The notes below the pieces were generated by a model. The model did no database searches. It was given only the letters and a program-made list of their open reading frames with translations, and was not told the origin of the DNA. A program made the translations under genes and the position numbers. A stretch of 52,963 nucleotides of DNA from Gemmatimonadaceae bacterium (GTDB lineage Bacteria; Gemmatimonadota; Gemmatimonadetes; Gemmatimonadales; Gemmatimonadaceae): NCBI GenBank assembly GCA_020853635.1, contig JADYYN010000040.1:1-52963 (forward strand). The letters are read 5' to 3'. Position 1 is the first letter of the stretch. Every line of letters starts with the position of its first letter. Shown here piece by piece: positions 18,571-26,030 of this stretch.

Positions 18571-19137
18571 ATGTCGTCCCTCGTCTCTCCGCGCGCGGCC
18601 GCCGCGTTGCTCGACTTCCAGATGTGGTGCTGGGGGCAGGACATCGTGCGTCCGGAGGGGAACCTGCTCCTGGCGCACGCTGAGCGCTGGCGCCCTGACG
18701 GTGGCCGTGGCAGCTCGCACTATCGCGTGCGACTCGATGCGACGCGCGCACTGGTCCTCTGGGGATTCGCCGTCGCGATCGAATCACCGGACGCCCCGTA
18801 CGTGGTGCTGCGTCGCCATGGCTTCACGCCGCGCGTGCTGGACCGCGAGCGCGTGAAGTGGCCCATCGCACGGCCCGAGGCGTTGCCACGCGGTGATCGT
18901 CCGCGCTCGGCCGCAGAGGCTGCGCTGGTGCGTGACGCACTCGCGGCGGCTGTCGGCTGGATCGCGGCGTACGAACGCGGCGTGCGTGATGCGGTGGGTG
19001 CGGCCTGGCGACAGGAATGTCTCCGCCGCCGTCCGCGCGAACTCCGACGCAAGCTCCGCTGCGCACCCGATGCACTCGTGGAGGCCTGGGATGACCTGGC
19101 CGCGACGACTCTTCCTTCCCTTCTTCCGGTCTCCTGA
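18571..19137 (+). CDS. Conserved-looking cytoplasmic protein of unknown function
   Basis: 188 residues, no signal peptide or membrane helix. The N-terminal half is Trp-rich ([19 protein letters not shown]) and predicted alpha/beta; the C-terminal half is basic and helical ([18 protein letters not shown]). It is squeezed between the permease gene (20 bases) and the CobW gene (2 bases), with no ribosome site of its own visible, so it is translated from the same message. The close link to CobW suggests a partner or client of the metal GTPase, but no metal-binding motif is obvious beyond three scattered cysteines. Family not recognised. A single GTT box (AACCGTTCG) just upstream has no 21-bp partner. 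Confidence 0.7.
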   Translation: MSSLVSPRAAAALLDFQMWCWGQDIVRPEGNLLLAHAERWRPDGGRGSSHYRVRLDATRALVLWGFAVAIESPDAPYVVLRRHGFTPRVLDRERVKWPIARPEALPRGDRPRSAAEAALVRDALAAAVGWIAAYERGVRDAVGAAWRQECLRRRPRELRRKLRCAPDALVEAWDDLAATTLPSLLPVS

Positions 19138-19139
19138 CG

Positions 19140-20339
19140 ATGTCCACTCCCACGACCCGCCGACTGCCTGTCACGGTCCTCAGCGGCTTCCTCGGCGCGG
19201 GCAAGACCACGCTGCTCAATCATGTGCTCGCCAACCGCGAGGGTCGCCGCGTGGCGGTGATCGTGAACGACATGAGCGAGGTGAACATCGACGCGCAACT
19301 CGTGCGCGAGGGCGGCGCGTCGCTCGACCGAGTGGACGAGCGCCTGGTGGAGATGAGCAACGGGTGCATCTGCTGCACGCTGCGCGAGGACCTGATGGTC
19401 GAGGTGCGACGCCTGGCCGACGAAGGGCGCTTCGACTACCTGCTCATCGAGAGCACGGGGATCGGTGAGCCCATGCCGGTGGCGGCGACCTTCTCGTTCC
19501 GTGACGAAGAGGGGCGTGCGCTCGAGGACGTGGCGCAGCTCGATACCATGCTGACCGTGGTCGATGCCTCGGCGTTCCGTCGTGATCTCGATCAGGCTGA
19601 TGCGCTCGCCGAGCGCGGGATCGCGGCGGGTGAAGGCGACGAACGCACCATCGCGGATCTGCTGATCGACCAGGTGGAGTTCGCGAACGTGATCGTGCTC
19701 AACAAGACCGACCTCGTAACGCCCGAGGCGTTGCGCGAACTGGAGGCGATCATCGCGCACCTGAACCCGGACGCGCGCATCGTGCGCGCCGAGCGCGGGC
19801 GCGTGGCGCTCACCAACATCTTCGACACCGGGCTGTACGACGTGGAGAAGGCCGCCGAGATGCCCGGCTGGATCAAGGAGCTCCGTGGGGAACACATCCC
19901 CGAGACGTTGGAGTACGGCATCTCGAGTTTCGTCTACAAAGCGCCGCGTCCCTTCCATCCCAGCCGACTCATGCCGGCGGTGGTGCGTGGCTTCCCCGGC
20001 GTGGTGCGGTCCAAGGGCTGGCTGTGGTTGGCGACGCGACCGGACATCGCGGGCAACTGGTCACTCGCCGGTGGATCGCTCGACATCACGCCGGCCGGTT
20101 TCTGGGCGGAAGGTGCCACGCGCCAGCAGACGCTGGTGTTCATCGGCATCGGCATGGACGAGCCGGCGATCAGGGCCGCACTCGACGAGGCGTTGCTGAC
20201 GGACGAGGAGTTCGCGGCGGGGCCCGCGGTGTGGTCGGTGTTCGCGGATCCGTTCCCGGCGTGGCCGGTGATCGAGGCCGATCACGCGCACGAGGACGGC
20301 GAGGCGGATGACGAGGGGGCGGATCGGCCGTGGTCGTGA
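19140..20339 (+). CDS. CobW/COG0523-family GTP-dependent metal chaperone
   Basis: 399 residues. Walker [10 protein letters not shown] (residues 16-24), the metal-binding CICC motif at 76-79 in NGCICCTLR, Walker B-like [12 protein letters not shown] guanine specificity motif, then a CobW_C domain (from about 260). The C-terminus is acidic with a few histidines ([15 protein letters not shown]), a common metal-sensing tail. COG0523 proteins hand zinc, cobalt or other metals to client enzymes using GTP; many are induced by zinc shortage. Subgroup cannot be assigned by eye. It is the last gene of the LytTR-box ABC operon, which gives that operon a metal theme. Confidence 0.92.
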   Translation: MSTPTTRRLPVTVLSGFLGAGKTTLLNHVLANREGRRVAVIVNDMSEVNIDAQLVREGGASLDRVDERLVEMSNGCICCTLREDLMVEVRRLADEGRFDYLLIESTGIGEPMPVAATFSFRDEEGRALEDVAQLDTMLTVVDASAFRRDLDQADALAERGIAAGEGDERTIADLLIDQVEFANVIVLNKTDLVTPEALRELEAIIAHLNPDARIVRAERGRVALTNIFDTGLYDVEKAAEMPGWIKELRGEHIPETLEYGISSFVYKAPRPFHPSRLMPAVVRGFPGVVRSKGWLWLATRPDIAGNWSLAGGSLDITPAGFWAEGATRQQTLVFIGIGMDEPAIRAALDEALLTDEEFAAGPAVWSVFADPFPAWPVIEADHAHEDGEADDEGADRPWS

Positions 20340-20348
20340 CCCGAGGGG

Positions 20349-20840
20349 CTACCGCCGCACCTCGCGCAACGCATGCCCCGCCTCGGCGAGGATGATCCGC
20401 GTCATCGCCAGCTCCACCGCCGCGCGCGACCCCGGCAGCGAGAACACCAGCGTCCCGCGCGCTGCACCCGCGGTGGCGCGCGAGAGGATGGCCGCTGTGC
20501 CGACCTGCTCCTGGTAGGACAGCAGCCGGAAGAGCTCCCCGAACCCCGGCAGCTCCTTCTCGAAGAGCGGCCGGACCGCCTCGATGGTCCGATCCCGGGA
20601 GCCCAACCCGGTCCCTCCGGTGATCACGATGACGTCCAGCGTCCCGAGGGCCAGCCACTCGGACACCAGGGCCCGGACCCGGGACTCGTCGTTCGGGAGG
20701 AGGGCGTGGTGGCGGACGTCGTGCCCCGCCGCCGCGAACAAGGCTCGGACCTTGGGACCCGATTCGTCGGTTTCGAGCGTTCGTAGGTCGGAGACCGTGA
20801 GCACCGCACAGCGCCAGGCGGTGACACGTTGTGACTCCAT
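20349..20840 (-). CDS. moaB: MoaB/Mog-family molybdenum-cofactor biosynthesis protein
   Basis: 163 residues from the ATG at 20840; an upstream in-frame ATG at 20918 would add 26 residues not seen in the family. The MoCF-binding fold is clear: AVLTVSDLRTLETDESGP, then VITGGTGLGSRDRTIEAVRPLFEKELPGFGELFR, LSYQEQVGTAAILSRA and VFSLPGSRAAVELAM. MoaB/MogA proteins adenylylate molybdopterin before metal insertion; some MoaB copies are inactive paralogues. No other moa genes are in the window. It is convergent with the CobW gene (nine bases between stops) and divergent from the cytochrome gene. Confidence 0.9.
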   Translation of the reverse strand: MESQRVTAWRCAVLTVSDLRTLETDESGPKVRALFAAAGHDVRHHALLPNDESRVRALVSEWLALGTLDVIVITGGTGLGSRDRTIEAVRPLFEKELPGFGELFRLLSYQEQVGTAAILSRATAGAARGTLVFSLPGSRAAVELAMTRIILAEAGHALREVRR

Positions 20841-20981
20841 GCGGTGGCTAGCCGTCCCCTCGGGAATACCGCTGGGAACATCGCCGGGGACTTGAGACTT
20901 AGGCGGGTTCGAGTGCATACATTAATGTCGCGAGCATTCTCTGCCCGCGCACCCCACACAACCTTTCGGAGGTTTCTCGCA

Positions 20982-21518
20982 ATGTCGTCGGCCAAGACCC
21001 TTCTCTTCACTCTCTCCGCTGTCGCCGTGACCGCGGTCGCCGCGTGCGGCGGTGGCGCCGACAAGGCTCCGGCTTCCGACGCCATGGCGACGCCTGCTGC
21101 GGCTCCGGCTGCTGAGCCCGCTGCGGTCGCCTCCGTGAACATGGATTCGATCGGCAAGGAAGTCTACGTCACCTGCACCACCTGCCATCAGGCCAACGGC
21201 CAGGGCGTGCCGAACACGTATCCGCCGCTCGCCGGCTCCGACATCGTCGCGGGTGACGCGAACCGCGTGATCGCGATCGTGCTGCACGGCCTCATGGGCC
21301 CGGTGAAGGTGAACGGCAAGGAGTACAACAACGTCATGTCGCCCTGGGGCGCGGCGTTCAACGACACGCAGGTCGCCGCGGTCGTGACCTACGTTCGTAC
21401 GCAGTGGGGCAACACCGCGTCGGCCGTGACGGCCGCCGATGTCGCCAAGGTCCGTGCCGCGACCAGCTCGCGCGCGACCATGTGGACCTGGGACGAACTG
21501 ACCAAGGCCACGTTCTAA
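20982..21518 (+). CDS. Lipoprotein c-type cytochrome
   Basis: 178 residues from an ATG with a clear GGAGG (20968-20972, nine-base spacer); the frame is open upstream but without a signal peptide. Lipobox VAAC (Cys22), an Ala/Pro-rich flexible tether (about 25-50), then one class I cytochrome c domain with heme motif CTTCH (Cys65, Cys68, His69) and a likely axial Met in NNVMSPWG. It would be anchored on the outside of the cytoplasmic membrane or in the outer membrane and shuttle electrons. A weak promoter (TTGAGA at 20892 with CATACA 18 bases on) may serve it. It overlaps the following CcmH-like gene (TAATG). Confidence 0.9.
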   Translation: MSSAKTLLFTLSAVAVTAVAACGGGADKAPASDAMATPAAAPAAEPAAVASVNMDSIGKEVYVTCTTCHQANGQGVPNTYPPLAGSDIVAGDANRVIAIVLHGLMGPVKVNGKEYNNVMSPWGAAFNDTQVAAVVTYVRTQWGNTASAVTAADVAKVRAATSSRATMWTWDELTKATF

Positions 21519-22060
21519 TGCGTTTCGCCGTGCGCTTCCTCGCACGGCGACTGCTGCTGTGCTGCGCGCTCGTCGCCCCGGGGGTCTCCCCGTCGGCGGC
21601 GGGCGCGCAGGCCGTTTCTCCCGCCGAAGCTCCCGCGACCGCGCAATCCGCGTACACGCCCGAGATCGAGCGTGAAGCCCGCGCCATCTTCGCGGACGTC
21701 CTGAGCCCGTACTGCCCTGGGCTCACGCTCACGGCGTGCCCGAGCCAGGGCGCGTTCGTCCTCAAGGATTCCATCCGCAAGCAGCTCGCGGTCGGCATGA
21801 CCACCGAGCAGGTGTGGGCGGAACTCGAGGCACGGTTCGGCGAGAGCATCTACGCGAAGCCCAAGGCACGCGGTGTGGGCCTGCTCGCCTGGATCGGTCC
21901 CTACCTCGCCATCGCATTCGCGGGACTGCTGCTCACATGGTGGCTGCGCCGCGCGTCCGCGCGTGGCCGAGAGAAGGCACCACTGGTGCTCGCCAGCGAG
22001 CCGTCGCTCAGCGACGAACGTCGTGCGGCGCTCGACGCCGCGCTTCGTCGCGACGCCTGA
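21518..22060 (+). CDS. CcmH/NrfF-like cytochrome c maturation protein with unusual cysteine spacing
   Basis: 180 residues. Signal peptide (LLLCCALVAPGVSPSAAGAQ), a ~90-residue helical domain, one membrane helix (GPYLAIAFAGLLLTWWL) and a short cytoplasmic tail. The block DSIRKQLAVGMTTEQVWAEL followed by RFGESIYAKPKARGVGLLAWI is the CcmH three-helix pattern. CcmH normally has an LRCxxC redox pair that reduces apocytochrome c; here the cysteines are Cys66 and Cys74 in SPYCPGLTLTACPS, a C-x7-C arrangement. The ATG overlaps the cytochrome stop by one base, so it is coupled to a probable client. Either a divergent thiol-redox CcmH or a protein that lost that chemistry. Confidence 0.8.
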   Translation: MRFAVRFLARRLLLCCALVAPGVSPSAAGAQAVSPAEAPATAQSAYTPEIEREARAIFADVLSPYCPGLTLTACPSQGAFVLKDSIRKQLAVGMTTEQVWAELEARFGESIYAKPKARGVGLLAWIGPYLAIAFAGLLLTWWLRRASARGREKAPLVLASEPSLSDERRAALDAALRRDA

Positions 22061-22068
22061 TCACGCGC

Positions 22069-22088
22069 CGCCGAGCGACTGCTCGGCG
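22069..22088. terminator. Hairpin between convergent genes, probable terminator
   Basis: Perfect 8-bp stem CGCCGAGC/GCTCGGCG with loop GACT, eight bases past the CcmH-like stop and eleven bases past the anti-sigma stop from the other side. There is no T-tract on either strand, so termination may need Rho or be weak. Confidence 0.45.
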
Positions 22089-22099
22089 TGGTTCGACCG

Positions 22100-22366
22100 C
22101 TAGCGCCCGAGACCCTCGGCGCTCAACGCCTGCATCACGCGCGACCGCAACTCCTCCGGGCAGCCCTGCGCCTTCCGTGACGCACACACCGCCGCCTTGA
22201 ACCGACGCTCGAACTCCGCGCGATCGAAGCAGGACTTGCAGTGCTGCACATGCGCGAGCAGCGCCTGCTCGGTGGCGGCATCGAGCTCCTTGTCGAGGAA
22301 GTCGAAGAGCCGCTGGAACGCGCCATCACAGTCGAGTGGGCGCACGGGTTCAGATGATTGCGTCAT
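22100..22366 (-). CDS. Zinc-finger anti-sigma factor (RsrA-like)
   Basis: 88 residues from an ATG with a strong GGAGGGGAGA just upstream. The zinc-binding anti-sigma motif HxxxCxxC is His39, Cys43, Cys46 (in LLAHVQHCKSCFDRAEFE); further cysteines at 13, 61 and 69 could complete a redox switch as in RsrA/ChrR-type proteins. Soluble, no membrane helix, so it senses a cytoplasmic signal, likely thiol oxidation. The start overlaps the sigma-factor stop (ATGA), the usual sigma/anti-sigma coupling. The longer frame upstream is shadow of the sigma gene. Confidence 0.9.
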   Translation of the reverse strand: MTQSSEPVRPLDCDGAFQRLFDFLDKELDAATEQALLAHVQHCKSCFDRAEFERRFKAAVCASRKAQGCPEELRSRVMQALSAEGLGR

Positions 22367-22968
22367 TCTCCCCTCCCTGCATCGCCGTCCGGGATGATGC
22401 CGGCGTCGCGCGCATGCTGCGCGAGCCGTTGCTGCAGGAGCTTGCGACCGCGGAATAACCGCGAGCGCACCGTCCCCACCGGGATGCCAAGGACCTCGGC
22501 TGCGGCTTCGTACGGTTGGTCTTCGAGATCGACCAGCACGACCGCGCTGCGATAGACCTCGGGCAACTCGGCCAGCGCCGCCGTGATCGCGGGTCCCAAG
22601 TCGGTCCGGTCGAGGATCGGGTCGAGCCCGCCACGCACCCAAGCTTCCTGTGCCTGCTCCGCATCGGCCGCTGCGGCGCCCTCGTCATCGAGGATGACCT
22701 CACGCTGCCCACGCTCGCGCGAGCGGAGGAACGCATTGCGCGCGATGGTGAAGAGCCAACGACGGACATCGGTGCCTGCCTGAAAGGTCTTCCACGACCG
22801 GAACGCACGGAGATACGTCTCCTGCACCACGTCCTCCGCGTCGCTCGGATCGCGCGTGAGCGATCGAGCGAAGCGGTAGACGTCATCGAGCGCCGTGAGC
22901 GCCAGCGCGCTGAAGGCATCGTGGTCGAGTGCGGCAGCGGCCGGAGTCGCTGTGTCGGTGTCGGTCAT
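22363..22968 (-). CDS. ECF sigma factor, SigR/RpoE-type
   Basis: 201 residues from the ATG at 22968; a TTG at 22983 is possible. Sigma region 2 (VYRFARSLTRDPSDAEDVVQ, then TYLRAFRSW and DVRRWLFTIARNAF) and region 4 (LAELPEVYRSAVVLVDLEDQ, then EVLGIPVGTVRSRLFRGR) are complete. The HxxxCxxC anti-sigma encoded directly after, overlapping by four bases, marks it as a redox-type ECF system like SigR/RsrA. A probable autoregulatory promoter (GGAACC) lies close upstream, giving a nearly leaderless message. Targets elsewhere cannot be seen here. Confidence 0.92.
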   Translation of the reverse strand: MTDTDTATPAAAALDHDAFSALALTALDDVYRFARSLTRDPSDAEDVVQETYLRAFRSWKTFQAGTDVRRWLFTIARNAFLRSRERGQREVILDDEGAAAADAEQAQEAWVRGGLDPILDRTDLGPAITAALAELPEVYRSAVVLVDLEDQPYEAAAEVLGIPVGTVRSRLFRGRKLLQQRLAQHARDAGIIPDGDAGRGE

Positions 22969-22980
22969 CACGGGAACATT

Positions 22981-23010
22981 CAACCAATCGCGGTCAAACG
23001 CAAAGGTTCC
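22981..23010 (-). promoter_or_regulatory. Possible ECF-sigma promoter for the sigma/anti-sigma operon
   Basis: On the minus strand GGAACCTTTG (23010-23001) followed by GATTGGTTG (22989-22981). GGAAC is the usual -35 core of ECF promoters. The distance from GGAAC to GTT is 21 bases, two or three longer than in SigR promoters, so this is tentative. Confidence 0.35.
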
Positions 23011-23097
23011 GAGCGCGGTCGAGGGTCAGGGGATCTCCGGGCGATCTTCGGGCGACGCCGGACTTGCCCGACACCCGGTGACCACGGACTATTCGGC

Positions 23098-23733
23098 ATG
23101 AGCATCGCCCATCTCCGCGAGGAATACCGTCGCGCCACACTCGACGAGTCCGACGCCGCCGCCGACCCTCTCGCGCAGTTCCATCAGTGGTTCGAACAGG
23201 CCCGTAGCACCGAGGTGCACGAACCCAATGCGATGGCACTGGGCACGGCCGATGCGAGTGGGGCCCCGAACTGCCGCATGGTGCTGCTCAAGGAGGCCGA
23301 CGCCCGTGGCTTCGTGTTCTACACCGACTACCGCAGCGTGAAAGGCGGCGAGCTCGGGGTGAACGCCCGTGCCGCGCTCTGCTTCTGGTGGGGTCCGCTG
23401 GAACGGCAGGTGCGCATCGTCGGTCGCGTGGAGCGCGTGAGTGCGGAGGAATCCGCGGCGTACTATCGGCAGCGGCCGCGTGGGAGCCGACTCGGTGCGT
23501 GGGCGTCAGCGCAGTCGTCGGTGATCTCCTCACGCGAAGGGCTCGAAGCGAAACACGCGGAACTCGACGCGCAGTACCCGGGCGAGGATGTCCCGCTGCC
23601 GCCGCACTGGGGCGGCTTTCGCGTGATCCCGGAGTCGTACGAGTTCTGGCAGGGCCGGCCGAGTCGCTTGCACGACCGACTCCGTTACCGGCCGCAGCCG
23701 GGCGGCTGGCGCGTGGAGCGGCTCAGTCCGTGA
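23098..23733 (+). CDS. pdxH: Pyridoxamine 5'-phosphate oxidase
   Basis: 211 residues. Starts MSIAHLREEYRRATLDESDA as typical for PdxH; FMN-binding segment RMVLLKEADARGFVFYTDYR followed by SVKGGEL; substrate segment AAYYRQRPRGSRLGAWASAQ; C-terminal PESYEFWQGRPSRLHDRLRY and WRVERLSP match the family end. It oxidises pyridoxine or pyridoxamine 5'-phosphate to pyridoxal phosphate with FMN in the last step of vitamin B6 salvage. The frame is open a long way upstream as shadow of the sigma gene; the 5' edge of the family fixes the ATG at 23098. Stand-alone gene, divergent from the sigma operon. Confidence 0.95.
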   Translation: MSIAHLREEYRRATLDESDAAADPLAQFHQWFEQARSTEVHEPNAMALGTADASGAPNCRMVLLKEADARGFVFYTDYRSVKGGELGVNARAALCFWWGPLERQVRIVGRVERVSAEESAAYYRQRPRGSRLGAWASAQSSVISSREGLEAKHAELDAQYPGEDVPLPPHWGGFRVIPESYEFWQGRPSRLHDRLRYRPQPGGWRVERLSP

Positions 23734-23794
23734 GCACTGGACGGAGGGCAGGCGCCGTGCGTGCGCGCGGCGCGTGCGCCTCTTGTTTCTCCCG

Positions 23795-24673
23795 CTATTT
23801 CAGTGCGGCCAACGCGTCCTTCGCCACCTTGAGCTGCGGGTCGAGCGTGACCGCCGTCTGATACGAGGCCTTCGCCTCCGGCTTCTTCCCCGACTTCTCG
23901 AGGATCATGCCAAGGCGATAGTGCACCGCCGCCTTCGACGGCCGACTGCGCTCCACCACCCAATCGGGTTCGGCGAGCAAGGCGCGCAGCATGGTCTCAC
24001 CGCGCGCGAGTTCGGTCCCGGTGGACGCAGCCAAGCGCCCCCACTGGAATCGGATGGCGATGTCCGTCGGATGCCGCGCGAGGAAGCCGTTGAGCGTCGC
24101 GAACGCCGCACTCGTGCGGCCCCAGGCGGCCTGCCGCTGCGCGAGCGCGATCACGGTGTTCACGCGGTCGGGCGCCGCGGCCACGGCGGCCTTCAGCTCG
24201 CGCTCGGTGCCGACGGTGTCCCGTCCGTGCCACGCGATCGTCGCCGCCGAGAGGTGTCCGCGCACCGCATCACGCTGGGCGATCTCGCGCTGCTGTTCAC
24301 GCGCCTTCGCCGGACTGCCGCCCATGAAGCCGGGCGCCTGCAGATAGAATTGGATCAGCCCATCACGTGCGTCGAGCAGCGAAGGATCGAGAGCGATGGC
24401 TTTCTCGAACTCCGCCTTGATGCGCCGGGCCATGAACGGCTGCTTGATGGTGCTCGCCGTGCTGGCTTGCTGCCCGACGGCATTGCCGAGCCACATGTGA
24501 TAGAGCCCGACCTTGGGCTCCGCCGCGATGGCCTTCTCGAACTGCGACTCGGCCTTGTCGGGCTTGCCGTCGCGCATGAGGCGGATGCCTTCATCGAGGA
24601 ACTTCTGTCCGGCCTGCGCCGACGCGTCGCCGGAAATGCAGAGGCAGAGGATCGCTACGAGCAGCACGCGCAT
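23795..24673 (-). CDS. Secreted TPR-repeat protein
   Basis: 292 residues from the ATG at 24673, which begins a signal peptide (MRVLLVAILCLCISGDASAQ); an ATG at 24703 is the alternative. The rest is helical with tetratricopeptide repeats: GIRLMRDGKPDKAESQFEKA, AEFEKAIALDPSLLDAR, AFATLNGFLARHPTDIAIRF and EKSGKKPEAKASYQTAVTLD. TPR proteins are protein-protein scaffolds; this one would act in the periplasm. The final GKKPEAKASYQ-type repeat is the best formed. It lies 70 bases after rsgA and may be read from the same message. Partner unknown. Confidence 0.82.
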   Translation of the reverse strand: MRVLLVAILCLCISGDASAQAGQKFLDEGIRLMRDGKPDKAESQFEKAIAAEPKVGLYHMWLGNAVGQQASTASTIKQPFMARRIKAEFEKAIALDPSLLDARDGLIQFYLQAPGFMGGSPAKAREQQREIAQRDAVRGHLSAATIAWHGRDTVGTERELKAAVAAAPDRVNTVIALAQRQAAWGRTSAAFATLNGFLARHPTDIAIRFQWGRLAASTGTELARGETMLRALLAEPDWVVERSRPSKAAVHYRLGMILEKSGKKPEAKASYQTAVTLDPQLKVAKDALAALK

Positions 24674-24743
24674 TCGTTCACCGACTCCGGTTGAGCGGTC
24701 CATCGTCGTCATGCCGACCGACAGGGTGCCGGTACGGCGCGGT

Positions 24744-25679
24744 TCACCACACATTCTCCGAGGCGACGAGCTCGCCCCGCAACTTGAGATAGCTCTCGTA
24801 GCGTGAGGGTTTGATGCGCCCACCCGCCAACGCGTCCCGCACGGCGCAGCCCGGTTCGGTGTCGTGCTTGCAGTCCTGGAACCGGCACTCCCCGAGGAAC
24901 GGCGCGAACTCCGGGAAACACTGATCCAGCGAGCCAGAGGGCAATCCCCACATTCCGACTTCACGCAGCCCCGGCGTGTCCACAAGGAATCCGTCGGGGT
25001 CACCGGGCAGCGGGATGAGTTTGGAGCCGACGGTGGTATGTCGACCCTTGTTCACCGACTGCGAGATCTCCTGCGTCCGCAGCCCGAGCTCCGGATGTAA
25101 CGCATTGAGCAGCGAACTCTTTCCCACACCCGACGGTCCGGTGACGGCCGTGACCCGTCCGTGCAGCTCACGGCGCATCTCCTCGAGCCCATCGCCGCGC
25201 TTGGCACTCGTGCGATGTACCGGATACCCCGCGGCGAGATACGGTTCCGCGATCGCATCGACGGTGGCCGGACTGGTGGCGAGGTCGATCTTGTTGAGCA
25301 CCACGTGTGCCTTGAGGTCGTTGGCCTCCGCGATCACGAGGAACCGATCGATCATGCGTACGTGCGGCTCGGGCTGCGCCACCGAGAACACCACGAGCAC
25401 CGCGTCGACGTTCGCGGCGAGGATGCGCTCACCGTGTCGCCCACCTGGCTCGCGTCGCGCGAGTACACTCTTCCGCTCGGCGATCGACGTGATGCGCCAG
25501 CCGCTGCCACGTTCATCCGGCTCGACGGTGACGTGATCGCCGACAGCGAGTTTGCGATTGCCGCGGTCCTCCTGCTTGAGCCGGCCCGCGAGCGCGGCGT
25601 CGCGCTCTTCCCCGTCGCGCGAACGTACGCGCCACACGCCACCGGTGCCTTCGACGATGATGCCCGCGACTGCGCTCAC
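24744..25679 (-). CDS. rsgA: Ribosome small-subunit-dependent GTPase A
   Basis: 311 residues from a GTG at 25679 that overlaps the preceding stop (GTGA). OB-fold at the N-terminus (VEGTGGVWRVRSRDGEE), then the circularly permuted GTPase order that identifies RsgA: G4 NKIDL first, then SAKRGDG, G1 GPSGVGKSSLLNAL, switch region TTVG and G3 DTPG. The zinc finger CRFQDCKHDTEPGC closes the protein. RsgA checks late maturation of the 30S ribosomal subunit and releases RbfA. A longer upstream frame is shadow of the neighbouring gene. Confidence 0.95.
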   Translation of the reverse strand: MSAVAGIIVEGTGGVWRVRSRDGEERDAALAGRLKQEDRGNRKLAVGDHVTVEPDERGSGWRITSIAERKSVLARREPGGRHGERILAANVDAVLVVFSVAQPEPHVRMIDRFLVIAEANDLKAHVVLNKIDLATSPATVDAIAEPYLAAGYPVHRTSAKRGDGLEEMRRELHGRVTAVTGPSGVGKSSLLNALHPELGLRTQEISQSVNKGRHTTVGSKLIPLPGDPDGFLVDTPGLREVGMWGLPSGSLDQCFPEFAPFLGECRFQDCKHDTEPGCAVRDALAGGRIKPSRYESYLKLRGELVASENVW

Positions 25680-26017
25680 TCGCGGGCCGCGCAGAGCGCA
25701 TCGAGGTGTCGCTGCACCTCTTCCACCGGCATCGCGCCGAGTGCCGCCTTGGCTTCGGCCGGCGTGGCACCGAAGGTCAGGAACTCCGTCTCGAGATGGC
25801 CCTGCACACCCTGCTCGCCCATGCGCTTCCACTGCACGAACAACAGGAACGCACCGATGGGGTTGGTGGGATCATCGGTTCGATCGGCGAGGATCTCGAC
25901 GCTGTACGAGAACCCATCGGGCCCTTCGAACGCGGCCGGACGCGCGTGCACCGCGGCGTACCCCCCGATGGTGCGCTCATCTCCCTTGGAGTGATCCGCT
26001 GGAAGGAAGCGACTCAT
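25676..26017 (-). CDS. Small conserved-type protein of unknown function
   Basis: 113 residues from the ATG at 26017; no good ribosome site, but it starts 13 bases after the M14 stop and overlaps rsgA by four bases, so it is surely translated as part of this operon. No signal peptide. Segments: GPDGFSYSVEILADRTDDPT, AFLLFVQWKRMGEQGVQGHL, ETEFLTFGATPAEAKAALGA; predicted beta strands followed by a C-terminal helix (PVEEVQRHLDALCAARE). Family not recognised. The layout suggests a housekeeping role, but this is a guess from position only. Confidence 0.75.
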   Translation of the reverse strand: MSRFLPADHSKGDERTIGGYAAVHARPAAFEGPDGFSYSVEILADRTDDPTNPIGAFLLFVQWKRMGEQGVQGHLETEFLTFGATPAEAKAALGAMPVEEVQRHLDALCAARE

Positions 26018-26030
26018 CGGGGGGACCGGT

